DNA of 64,000 nucleotides from CAZTTG01 sp964615935 (GTDB lineage: Bacteria; Planctomycetota; UBA1135; GCA-002686595), in NCBI GenBank assembly GCA_964615935.1, contig CAZTTG010000023.1:12316-76315 (forward strand), read 5' to 3'. The position numbers were made by a program, and so were the translations under genes. The notes under the pieces are model-generated. The model ran no database searches and was not told the DNA's origin. It worked only from the letters and a program-made list of their open reading frames with translations. Positions 1 to 7,471 of the stretch are shown here, piece after piece (the stretch's first letter is position 1; each line of letters opens with the position of its first letter).

Positions 1-1011
1 GAGGTCGTCGAACACGAGGCTCTCCGTCTGCGGGATGTCCATCGTGTCGAGCTCTTCGAAGGTGCGCAGCCACTCCTCGCGGTAGCGGCGGCGCGTCTGC
101 TGGTCGGTCTGGCGGTGCCGGGCGGCCTGGGCGATGTCGCGCATCTTCACCGCCGCCTGGTTCTTGGGATCGATGACCAGGATCTGCTGCGCCAGGCTCT
201 CGGAGCGCCGGAAGTTCTCCGCCAGGAAGGCGGCGTTGGCCTCGCGGTACAGGGTGCGCAGCTTGTTCTCGCGGTACTCGCGCTGGGCCTGCTCCTCGGC
301 CTCGCGGGCCGCCTGGGCCACCTCGATCCGCTGGCGCTCCTCCTCCAGGCGCGCCTCCTCGAGGAGGTCGGCGGCGCGGTCCAGGAGCCCACCGACGATG
401 TGCTCGTCCAGGGTGGAGTCGGCGATCAGCGGGTGGAAGCGCAGGATGGTCTGGGCCTCGCGGTAGCGCTGGATGGCCAGGCCGTAGTCGCCGGCGGCCA
501 TCGCGCTGTCGCCCTCGATGCGGGCCTTGTCGGCCGCCATGCGGGCCTGGGCGCGGCGCACGGTCTCGCGGGCGGCGGCGTCGTCCATGAACTCGGCTGC
601 CTGCGCGAAGCGCTCGCCCATCAGGGCCTCGACCTGGCGCAGGCCCGCGCGGGCGGCCTGGCTCCCCGGGTCGACCTCGAGCGCGTTGGCGTAGGCCTGG
701 AGGGCTCCCTCCAGGTCGGCGCGGTCGAGGAGCTCGGCGCCCTGAGCGACGTAGTTCTCGACCAGGACCCCCGCTCGCTGGCGCTTCAGCGCCTGGAGCT
801 GGCCCTCCTCCTGGAGCACGTCGCGCCCGCCCTCCTGGACGACGGGAGTCTCCGCGGCCGCCATGGGCGTTTCGGCGGCCGGGTCGACCGCCGGTTCTTC
901 GGCGACGGGCGGGCTCGCGGCGTCCTCGGGGACGTCGCCTTGGGTTTCCGCTGAGCGGCACGCGGTCAGAGCCGCCGCCGTGAGGGGAACGAGGAGATAG
1001 CGCAAGCGCAT
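1..1011 (-). CDS. TPR-containing lipoprotein, 5' part only (possibly the N-terminus of a secretin-like protein)
   Basis: The reading frame starts at an ATG at 1011 with AGGAAGG about 8 nt upstream and stays open to the window edge (337 codons), so the C-terminus is missing. The N-terminus is a lipoprotein signal with lipobox LTAC, followed by a Pro/Ala/Glu-rich linker of about 50 residues. A helical region with TPR-like pairs comes next, for example ALQAYANALEVDPGSQAA and SLAQQILVIDPKNQAAVK, together with a long charged coiled-coil stretch rich in Glu, Gln and Arg. Planctomycete secretins (type II/III secretion outer-membrane channels) often carry such a TPR N-terminus, and the last visible residues (FEELDTMDIPQTESLVFDD) would suit that, but the secretin domain itself is outside the window. 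It could equally be a free-standing TPR lipoprotein. Confidence 0.7.
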   Translation of the reverse strand, partial: MRLRYLLVPLTAAALTACRSAETQGDVPEDAASPPVAEEPAVDPAAETPMAAAETPVVQEGGRDVLQEEGQLQALKRQRAGVLVENYVAQGAELLDRADLEGALQAYANALEVDPGSQAARAGLRQVEALMGERFAQAAEFMDDAAARETVRRAQARMAADKARIEGDSAMAAGDYGLAIQRYREAQTILRFHPLIADSTLDEHIVGGLLDRAADLLEEARLEEERQRIEVAQAAREAEEQAQREYRENKLRTLYREANAAFLAENFRRSESLAQQILVIDPKNQAAVKMRDIAQAARHRQTDQQTRRRYREEWLRTFEELDTMDIPQTESLVFDDL

Positions 1012-1568
1012 TCTCTGGCCTTCCTGAGTTTCGACCGCAGGGCGGAACGGAACCGCACGGTGGGACGTGCGCCGTTCCAGCGACCGTGGCTGTGAATGGG
1101 ACCGCAACTGCAGAGCAGCCGTATTCTGGGGAGAGAGACAGACAGAGAGAAGGACGAGCGAGGGCGGTCCCCGGGGAATGGGGGGGGCCGCTCGCGACCC
1201 GTCGCGCCTCGGGTCCCGGACGGCGCAGGCTCGCATGGCCGTCCCTCGGACCCGATCGAATCCGTGGCTTCACAAGGAACGCATCTCCCGCGGTCGAGGC
1301 GGAGACCGGGGTGTGCGGCGCGCGCTCACCCGCTCCCGGCGCGCGCGGCGCCGGGAGCTCGGAGTCCCTCCCCCTCGGGGGCGGATCTCTTCGGAACCGT
1401 CCCCGTCCGCGGAGCTTGCGCCCGGGGCGGCGCAAGAGGGGGCGGAGGATACCCGGGCTCCGCCGGAGGGTCAACTGGCGGCGAATCCCCGATCCGGGCT
1501 CCCCGGCGCGCTCCCCGGGGTCGGGCAGGGTACCCCGGGCCGGGGCCGTGGTTACCGTCCGGCAGGCC
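1012..1568. other. Long intergenic region with one strong hairpin
   Basis: These 557 bp separate the start of the minus-strand TPR lipoprotein from the end of the minus-strand uracil-DNA glycosylase gene. No open frame here has a ribosome-binding site or a recognisable product. The only clear structure is a perfect 11-bp inverted repeat at 1332-1358 (arms GCTCCCGGCGC and GCGCCGGGAGC, 5-nt loop). A purine-rich GA tract lies at about 1129-1170. No sigma70-like promoter for the lipoprotein gene was recognised. Confidence 0.5.
1332..1358. terminator. 11-bp GC-rich hairpin, possible terminator
   Basis: A perfect inverted repeat (1332-1342 paired with 1348-1358) encloses a 5-nt loop. There is no T-tract on either side, so it is not a classical rho-independent terminator. 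It lies 211 bp beyond the stop of the uracil-DNA glycosylase gene and 321 bp before the start of the next gene. It may stop transcripts of the mtaB-glycosylase pair or act as an RNA structure; its role is unknown. Confidence 0.3.
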
Positions 1569-2354
1569 CTAGCCGGGCCCCCCGGGCAGGGGCAGGCCCA
1601 GCTCCCGCATGGCGAGCTGGATGTCCTTCCAGCATTCCTTCTTCATATGGGGACTGCGCAGGAGGAAGGCCGGGTGGTAGGTGGGCACCACCGCCCGCCC
1701 CCCCCGCTCGTGGACCCGCCCGCGCATCTTTCCCATGGGGAGGTCGCAGTCCAGCAGGTGGGCGGCCGCGTGCCGCCCCAGGGGCACCACCACCCGGGTC
1801 CCGATGAGCTCGAGCTGGCGGTCGAGCCAGCCCGTGCAGAGGGCCTTCTCGGGCCCGGTCGGGTCGCGGTTCTCGGGGGGCCGGCACTTGAGGACGTTGG
1901 CGATGTAGACGTCCCGCCTCTCCAGGCCCATCCCCTTGGTGATGATGTCGGTCAGGAGCTGGCCGGCGGGTCCCACGAAGGGGACCCCCTGGAGGTCCTC
2001 GTGGTGGCCCGGGGCCTCGCCCACGAAGGCCACCCCGGCCGCGCCGCTGCCGTCGCTGAAGACCGTCTGCGTGCGGGATCGGCACAGCTCGCAGGCGGTG
2101 CAGGCGGCCACCGCCTCCCGCAGGCTCTCGAGGTCCGGGCAGGCGGCCGCCTGCCGCGCGATCCGGCCGGCTCCCCGGGCCTCGTCGGGATCCCCCGCGG
2201 GGGGGCCCGGGGCCGCCCGGCGCGGGGCCGCGCACCGCCGTCGCCCCTTCAGGACCCGCCGGCGGATCACCCCCCGCAACCCCCTCGCCAGGGCCTCGAG
2301 CTCCCCCGCCGGCTTCTGCGGCGCATTACCCGGAGGCTCCTGCGGTGCGCTCAA
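1569..2354 (-). CDS. Uracil-DNA glycosylase, family 4 (iron-sulfur)
   Basis: This 261-residue protein is a family 4 uracil-DNA glycosylase, which removes uracil from DNA in base-excision repair. Motif 1 is GEAPGHHEDLQGVPFVGPAG (residues 112-131), with the Glu typical of this family, and the C-terminal motif is HPAF (227-230). The [4Fe-4S] ligands are visible as C85 and C88, then C157 and C173, in the spacing known from the Thermotoga enzyme. The first 75 residues are Arg/Pro-rich and probably disordered, as in many bacterial relatives. The start is a TTG at 2354 that overlaps the mtaB stop (TTGA), so translation is probably coupled to mtaB; a later start in the disordered tail cannot be ruled out. 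Confidence 0.9.
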   Translation of the reverse strand: MSAPQEPPGNAPQKPAGELEALARGLRGVIRRRVLKGRRRCAAPRRAAPGPPAGDPDEARGAGRIARQAAACPDLESLREAVAACTACELCRSRTQTVFSDGSGAAGVAFVGEAPGHHEDLQGVPFVGPAGQLLTDIITKGMGLERRDVYIANVLKCRPPENRDPTGPEKALCTGWLDRQLELIGTRVVVPLGRHAAAHLLDCDLPMGKMRGRVHERGGRAVVPTYHPAFLLRSPHMKKECWKDIQLAMRELGLPLPGGPG

Positions 2355-3670
2355 CCGGCACCTCCCCGCCCGGCCGCCGCCGGGACCTCGATCGGCCGGC
2401 CGAGGAGCTCACCGTCCCCCTCCCCGGGGGCGGCCTCGATCGAGACGTCGACCAGGGGCGCCGAGGGCCCGGCCGGCAGCCCGCCGGGGACCCTCACCCG
2501 CTGGTAGCGACCCGACAGCCCGACCTCGCCCTCGAGCACCAGGGTCTCGCGCGCGCCCACCAGGCTCCGCCGATAGGCGCGTCCCAGCTCGCGGGCGAGC
2601 TCGACCAGCCGCCCGCGGCGCGCGCGGACGGCCTCGGGCGGCGGGGCGGCCAGGCCCTCGGCCCGGGTGCCGGGCCGGCTGGAGAAGGAGAAGACGTGCA
2701 ATCTCGCCAGGCCGGCCGCGCGGCAGGCCCCGAGGGTCCGCTCGAAGGCCTCCTCGGTCTCCCCGGGGAAGCCCACCATGGCGTCGGCCGTCAAGGCCGG
2801 GCGGTCGAGGGCCGCCTGGATGCGCTCGCAGGCCGCCAGGTAGTCGCCGGCGGAGTACCAGCGCCCCATGGAGGCCAGCACGCGGTCGTCGCCCGACTGC
2901 AGGGGCATGTGCAGGTGGGGGGCGATGCGCCGCGGATGCCGGACGAGGGCCTCGAGAACGCCCCCGTCGACCTCGGTGGCCTCGATCGAGGAGAGGCGCA
3001 GGCGCCAGTCGATCCGGCGGCCCTCCCGGTCGGCGATCGCGCGGCTCGCCAGGCTCTCCAGGAGCTCCGAGAGCCGCTCCCCCCGCTCCAGGCCCCAGTG
3101 GCCGATGTGGATGCCGCACAGGACCACCTCGCAGTGGCCGCCGCGGACCAGGCGCTCGAGCTCGGCCGCGATCTCCCCGGCCGGCCGGGACCGGCTGGGC
3201 CCGCGGACGCTGGGCACGATGCAGTAGGCGCAGGCCAGGTCGCAGCCGTCCTGGATCTTGAGGAAGGCCCGGGTGTGGCCGGCGAAGGCCTCGATCCCGG
3301 CCGGCTCCTCGCCCCCGGGCTTGCACCCCAGGTGGCTCAGGAGGCCCTCGGGCTCCCCGGGCGGGCCGCCGATCACCCACTCGACCCCGGGCAGGCTCCG
3401 CAGGGCCTCGGGCTCGCTCTCGGCCAGGCACCCGGTCACGGCCAGCCTCGCGTCGGGGCGCTCGCGGGCGATCCTCCGCAGGAGCTGGCGGGCCTTGCGG
3501 CCGGCCTCGGCCGTCACCGTGCAGGTGTTGACCACCACGAGGTCCCCGCCCCCCGGCTCCTCGCGCCACCCCCGCCGGACGAGGGCCTCGCGCAGGACCT
3601 GGGCGTCGTACTGGTTGGCCTTGCAGCCGAAGGTGAGGAGGCGGAACGAGCGGGGCTTCACGCGGGGCAT
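2351..3670 (-). CDS. mtaB: tRNA t6A37 methylthiotransferase MtaB
   Basis: This 439-residue radical-SAM methylthiotransferase converts t6A to ms2t6A at position 37 of tRNAs that read ANN codons. The N-terminal MiaB-type domain opens with LTFGCKANQYDAQ, and its three cluster-binding cysteines are C16, C50 and C81. The radical-SAM motif is CDLACAYC (C143, C147, C150), followed by the conserved IVPSVRG. The C-terminal part (about 365-430) is the TRAM-like region. The start at 3670 gives the typical length. The stop overlaps the start of the uracil-DNA glycosylase gene by 4 bp, which makes a two-gene minus-strand operon. The CKxNQY signature separates MtaB from MiaB and RimO. Confidence 0.92.
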   Translation of the reverse strand: MPRVKPRSFRLLTFGCKANQYDAQVLREALVRRGWREEPGGGDLVVVNTCTVTAEAGRKARQLLRRIARERPDARLAVTGCLAESEPEALRSLPGVEWVIGGPPGEPEGLLSHLGCKPGGEEPAGIEAFAGHTRAFLKIQDGCDLACAYCIVPSVRGPSRSRPAGEIAAELERLVRGGHCEVVLCGIHIGHWGLERGERLSELLESLASRAIADREGRRIDWRLRLSSIEATEVDGGVLEALVRHPRRIAPHLHMPLQSGDDRVLASMGRWYSAGDYLAACERIQAALDRPALTADAMVGFPGETEEAFERTLGACRAAGLARLHVFSFSSRPGTRAEGLAAPPPEAVRARRGRLVELARELGRAYRRSLVGARETLVLEGEVGLSGRYQRVRVPGGLPAGPSAPLVDVSIEAAPGEGDGELLGRPIEVPAAAGRGGAG

Positions 3671-3785
3671 CCTACTGCGCGGATCCGCGCCGGGCCCGCC
3701 TCATGCGAGGGGAGCAACCGACCCGCGCCCGCGGGGTATCGCCGGAGGACCGCGGGCGGATATCCTCTCCGGGCCCGCTCGACCC

Positions 3786-5120
3786 ATGCGACCCCATCGA
3801 TCCCGAAGGCGGCTCCTCGCCCTGCTCGTCGCGGCCCTCCCCGCCTGCGGGGGAGGGGATGATCGGCCCGGAGCCGGGGAACCGGCGGTCGGGCCCGCCG
3901 ATCCCATCCCGGCGGCTCCCGCCGCGCCCCTCGCGCCGCAGATCCCTCGCAGCGAGGATCCCGAGCTCGTCGCCCTGCGGGAGGCCCTGGAGGCCGGGGA
4001 CCTCGTGGCCGCCGCCCGGCGGGTGCTGGCGGTCGAGGACGTCGAGAGGCCCGACGCCGACCTGCTCCGCGCCCGGCTCTGCGCCCTGCGCGGCGACTCC
4101 GTGGGGGCGGTGCGCGCCATCGAGAGCGCCCGGGCCGACCACCCCGACCAGGGGCGGGTCTACGCCGCGGCCGCCGAGATCCACGCGGCCGCGGGACGGC
4201 TGGAGGCGGCCCGGGACGAGATCCGCTCCGGGCTGGCCGCCTCCGGACCGGTCCCCGAGCTCGAGCGCGCCCAGGGCGTGCTGGGGATCTGCACCCCGGG
4301 AGGGGCGCAGCCGGGGCTGGCCCACCTGCTCCGGGCGCGGGAGCTCGATCCCGATCTCCCCTTCCTCGACACCCCCCTGTCCCAGGCCCACCTCCTGGTG
4401 GGGAACCTCGCCCTGGCCAACCAGGACGCGCCCATGGCCGTGGCCCACGCGCGCCTGGGGCTGGTCCGCGCGCCCGGGAGCCGGGAGCTCGAGCGCTTGC
4501 TCGCCGACGCCCTGGCCGGCACCGGGCAGTACGAGGAGGCGGTCGAGCTGCTGGAGGCGCAGCTCGCGCGGGGCGAGGACATGGGCGGGACCCTGGCCCT
4601 GACCCTGCAGCGCGCCGCCACCGGGAGCCTGCTGCTGGGCGACAAGGCCCAGGCCCTGCAGTACTACGCGCGGGCCCGGGAGCTGGGGCTCAACGAGGAG
4701 GAGCTCGGCTTCGGGGCGGAGGTCCTGGCGGCCGAGGCGGTGCGCGCCATCGAGGCGGGGATGCTCGACTACGAGAGCGGCCACTTCGCCGCGGCCATCG
4801 AGCTCTTCGAGTGGGCCCTCCGGTGCGAGCCCGGCTCCCTCGAGGCCCGCAACCACCTCGCTGTGAGCCGATTCCGCTCCGGCGACCCCGACGGCGCGGC
4901 CGGGGACTGGCGGTGGGTGCTCGAGACCGCGCGCGAGCGGGGCATCGCCCTGCCCGAGCCGGTCCACCTCAACCTGGCCCGCGCCCTCTTCCAGGCGGGC
5001 CGCCTGGAGGAGATTCCCCCCCTGCTGGCCGACTACCTCGAGCGCGAGCCCGAGGGCGAGTGGGCCGCCGAGACCCGCCAGATGCAGGCTCGCCTGGCCG
5101 AGGGCGGGTCCGGGGAGTAG
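3786..5120 (+). CDS. TPR-repeat lipoprotein
   Basis: This 444-residue protein begins with an Arg-rich lipoprotein signal and lipobox LPAC (C21 would be lipidated), then a Pro/Ala-rich linker to about residue 60. The rest is alpha-helical with recurring TPR motifs, such as GDLVAAARRVLAVEDVERPD, GQYEEAVELLEAQLARG and GHFAAAIELFEWALRCEPGS. It is probably a periplasmic scaffold for protein-protein contacts. The start at 3786 was chosen because the signal peptide begins there; the open frame extends further upstream but that extension runs antisense to mtaB. It is divergent from mtaB, with 115 bp between the two starts. No specific partner can be named. Confidence 0.85.
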   Translation: MRPHRSRRRLLALLVAALPACGGGDDRPGAGEPAVGPADPIPAAPAAPLAPQIPRSEDPELVALREALEAGDLVAAARRVLAVEDVERPDADLLRARLCALRGDSVGAVRAIESARADHPDQGRVYAAAAEIHAAAGRLEAARDEIRSGLAASGPVPELERAQGVLGICTPGGAQPGLAHLLRARELDPDLPFLDTPLSQAHLLVGNLALANQDAPMAVAHARLGLVRAPGSRELERLLADALAGTGQYEEAVELLEAQLARGEDMGGTLALTLQRAATGSLLLGDKAQALQYYARARELGLNEEELGFGAEVLAAEAVRAIEAGMLDYESGHFAAAIELFEWALRCEPGSLEARNHLAVSRFRSGDPDGAAGDWRWVLETARERGIALPEPVHLNLARALFQAGRLEEIPPLLADYLEREPEGEWAAETRQMQARLAEGGSGE

Positions 5121-5127
5121 GCGACCG

Positions 5128-5144
5128 GCCCCCTCGAGGGGGGC
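5128..5144 (+). terminator. Candidate terminator hairpin after the TPR lipoprotein gene
   Basis: CCCCC and GGGGG arms around a TCGA centre start 8 nt after the stop codon of the TPR lipoprotein gene. No T-tract follows. A shorter relative with the same CTCGAGGGG core follows the signature-protein gene near 6594. Confidence 0.4.
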
Positions 5145-5400
5145 GGAGCCGCCTGCAGGGGGGAGGGGGGACCCGTCCCTCGGGGCCGGAATCGCCTAGG
5201 AATGCGGTTTCCCCGTGCGGTGGGCTCCGCCCGGCCGGCTTCTACCCCTGAGCCGAGCGTGTAGACCGCCCCTGCCGGGCGGCAGACCGAAGCTCGCGGG
5301 CGCGGGCGCTTCCGCGCTGGGGTCGGGTCGTTCGCGCCCGCGTTTTCGGTCCTCGGCTCGCCCACCCCCCCCCGGCCCCGGGAATGGTCTCGACGCTCCA

Positions 5401-5429
5401 TTGACCCCTCCCGGGGCCGGCCGTACCTT
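5401..5429 (+). promoter_or_regulatory. Sigma70-like promoter for the SPOR-like membrane protein gene
   Basis: TTGACC (5401-5406) and TACCTT (5424-5429) are separated by exactly 17 bp, which is the ideal spacing. Transcription would start near 5436 and give a leader of about 115 nt before the ATG at 5552. This is one of only two good consensus matches noticed in the window. Confidence 0.45.
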
Positions 5430-5551
5430 GTTTCGCCGCGTTTCGGGGCGGGCCCCCGAAGGACTCCCAAGCCCCCGGTCGCCGCCGGGGCGTCGGCGGT
5501 GTATCTTCGCTCCGGCGAGCCCCCATGGCGCCGGCCCCGCTCGCGTCAGCG

Positions 5552-6271
5552 ATGAACCCTCGCAAGCACATGCTCGAGGCCTTCCAGGCCTCCCGGAAGG
5601 ACGGGGACGAGACCGACCTTCCCGAGAACCCCGAGCCCGGGCAGGGGACCGCCGGAGGTCCCTTCGCGCCCGAGCCCGAGCGCGCCGGGGAGGCGACGGT
5701 CCACGAGGTGATCGCCAAGACCCAGGCCTACCAGGCCCGCCAGAGGGTGCGCCTGGCCCTGACCGGCCTGATGGTGGTCCTCGCCTTCCTGCTCGGCCGG
5801 ATGAGCGTGGGCACCAGCGCCGCCGCCGGACCCGGCGACGACCCGGCGGACCGTCCGGAGTCGCCCGCGGTCTCCGGCCCCGTCGCGCCGGAGCCGGAGG
5901 ACGAGCGCTCCTCGGATCCGGAACCTCCCCCCGTCGTCCCGACCGAGCCCGGCCGCGGCATGCTCCAGCGCCAGCTCGTGGACGACGCCAACCGGTTCAC
6001 CATCCAGCTGATCTCCTACCCGTACAACAGCTCGGGACTGGCGAAGTGCGACGAGCTGGCGGATCACTTCTGGCAGACCCAGGGCATCGACCTGGCCTGG
6101 GCTCAGAGCGGCTCGTACTACGTGGTGCTGGCCGGGGCCGCGGGGACGCGCTCCGACCTGGACGAGCTCCTGGGGCGCATCCGCGGGCAGCCCGGCCCCC
6201 CTCCGGCCAGCGAGCCGGCTCCCTTCGATTCCGCCCTGATCGTGGCCATCAACCGATTCGTCAGGCGCTGA
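5552..6271 (+). CDS. One-pass membrane protein with a SPOR-like C-terminal domain
   Basis: This 239-residue protein has a charged cytoplasmic N-terminus and a single transmembrane segment at about residues 67-82 (VRLALTGLMVVLAFLLG). A Pro/Glu/Asp-rich periplasmic linker follows, then a compact C-terminal domain (about 145-225) with the pattern FTIQLISYPYNSSGLAKCDELADHF...YYVVLAG. The paired beta strands FTIQLISY and YYVVLAG separated by a helix resemble a SPOR-like domain, a fold that often binds denuded peptidoglycan, but the match is by eye. An ATG at 5525 in the same frame would add nine residues; 5552 was preferred because the added residues are unremarkable. No strong ribosome-binding site precedes either start. 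Confidence 0.7.
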   Translation: MNPRKHMLEAFQASRKDGDETDLPENPEPGQGTAGGPFAPEPERAGEATVHEVIAKTQAYQARQRVRLALTGLMVVLAFLLGRMSVGTSAAAGPGDDPADRPESPAVSGPVAPEPEDERSSDPEPPPVVPTEPGRGMLQRQLVDDANRFTIQLISYPYNSSGLAKCDELADHFWQTQGIDLAWAQSGSYYVVLAGAAGTRSDLDELLGRIRGQPGPPPASEPAPFDSALIVAINRFVRR

Positions 6272-6341
6272 CCCACCTCCCTCGACCAGGATCCGATTCC
6301 GGCGCGGCCTCCGCGCTCGATAAACCAGCAGGAACCCCGCC

Positions 6342-6590
6342 ATGTCCATCCACCCGAGCCTTCGAGGCGTCGACACCCTCATCGGGGATCGCAGCGTCTG
6401 GTCGCGAATCGAGCGCATCCAGCACCTCACGAAGAACTCCAAGTTCGACGAGGAGGAGGACTCGGTCTTCGGCCTCCCCAAGGTGCGCACCAAGTTCAAG
6501 GGCGTTGGAAAGAAGAAGAAGGAAGCTGCGGACGAGGCCGCGGGGACCAACGGCGAGGAGGCCGGCGGGGAAGCCTCCGCCGCGTCCTGA
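6342..6590 (+). CDS. PVC-superphylum small basic signature protein
   Basis: This 82-residue protein contains the hallmark segments of the small basic protein found across Planctomycetota, Verrucomicrobiota and Chlamydiota: MSIHPSLRG at the N-terminus, RSVWSRIERIQHL in the middle, and DSVFGLPKVRTKFK. Family members are short, basic and nucleic-acid-binding, and have been linked to the ribosome; the biochemical role is not settled. Here a Lys-rich stretch (KKKK) and an acidic/Ala tail of about 25 residues are added, making the protein longer than the usual 50-65 residues. AGGA lies about 9 nt before the ATG. The gene stands alone between the SPOR-like protein gene and queE. Confidence 0.85.
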   Translation: MSIHPSLRGVDTLIGDRSVWSRIERIQHLTKNSKFDEEEDSVFGLPKVRTKFKGVGKKKKEAADEAAGTNGEEAGGEASAAS

Positions 6591-6664
6591 TCCCTCTCGA
6601 GGGGGCCGGTCCGCGAGGTTCATCCGGTCCGCGAGATCCACCATCGCCGGGCGAGGCGAGCGGA

Positions 6665-7471
6665 ATGCAGGCAACCCGCGCGAGCACCGCGGCCCCGATC
6701 CAGGAGGTCTTCTCTTCGATCCAGGGCGAGGGCCTCTACCTGGGCGAGCCCCAGGTTTTCCTGCGCCTGGCCGGCTGCCCCCTGCGATGCGCCTGGTGCG
6801 ACACCCCCGGGTCCTGGATGCTCTCCGACCCGCCGAGGGCTCGGATCGACGCGCCGGACAGCTCCCGCCGCGAACCGGGCTGGGCCTCCCCCTTCCAGGC
6901 CGCCTGCTGGATCGCCGAGGTCGAGGGGGGGCGGGCCCGCACCCTCTCGGTCACGGGCGGCGAGCCGCTCTCGTGGCCGCTCTTCCTCCTGGGCCTGCGC
7001 GAGATCTGTCCCGGTCGGCGCCTCCACCTGGAGACCGCCGGCGCCCACCCCCAGACCCTCGAGATCGTTCTCGACGCGGTGGACCACGTCAGCCTGGACC
7101 TCAAGCTCGCCGGCGACATGGGTCCGCCGGTCCCGATCGCCGAGCCGGCCGCCAGCCCCGAGCCGGCCCCCCGGGACGCCGCGTCCTGGAGCGCGGCCCG
7201 GCGGGCCTGCCTGCGGCTCGTCGCCGGCCGCGACGCCTGCGCCAAGGTCGCCATCGTCGGCGGCCGACGCCCGGCCGACTTCGAGCCGGTCCTGGACGAG
7301 CTGGCGGAGCTGGCCCCCGCCCTTCCCCTCTTCCTGCAGCCCGTCACGCCTCTGGCCGGCGTGCCCGCCCCCTCGCGCGCGGAGGTGGACGCGGTCCTGG
7401 CCCTGGCCGAGGACCGTGAGCTTCGCCCGCGGGTGGTCCCGCAGGTGCACCGACTCCTGGGCCGGCCGTGA
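6665..7471 (+). CDS. queE: 7-carboxy-7-deazaguanine synthase QueE
   Basis: This 268-residue radical-SAM enzyme makes 7-carboxy-7-deazaguanine in the queuosine pathway. The N-terminal IQEVFSSIQGEGLYLGEP is the QueE substrate-recognition motif. The radical-SAM cysteines are in CPLRCAWCDT (C38, C42, C45), and SVTGGEPL is the SAM-binding glycine motif. An insertion of about 35 residues after the CxxxCxxC loop makes it somewhat longer than the usual 210-240 residues. Its TGA stop is overlapped by the GTG start of der. No other queuosine genes are in the window, so the remaining steps must be encoded elsewhere. Confidence 0.92.
   Translation: MQATRASTAAPIQEVFSSIQGEGLYLGEPQVFLRLAGCPLRCAWCDTPGSWMLSDPPRARIDAPDSSRREPGWASPFQAACWIAEVEGGRARTLSVTGGEPLSWPLFLLGLREICPGRRLHLETAGAHPQTLEIVLDAVDHVSLDLKLAGDMGPPVPIAEPAASPEPAPRDAASWSAARRACLRLVAGRDACAKVAIVGGRRPADFEPVLDELAELAPALPLFLQPVTPLAGVPAPSRAEVDAVLALAEDRELRPRVVPQVHRLLGRP

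Larger units (their letters stand above)
5121..5551. other. Intergenic region with a hairpin and a candidate promoter
   Basis: These 431 bp hold no supported gene. They contain a short hairpin directly after the TPR lipoprotein gene and a well-formed sigma70-like promoter at 5401-5429; both are listed separately. The remainder is GC-rich and shows no structure that I can interpret. Confidence 0.5.
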
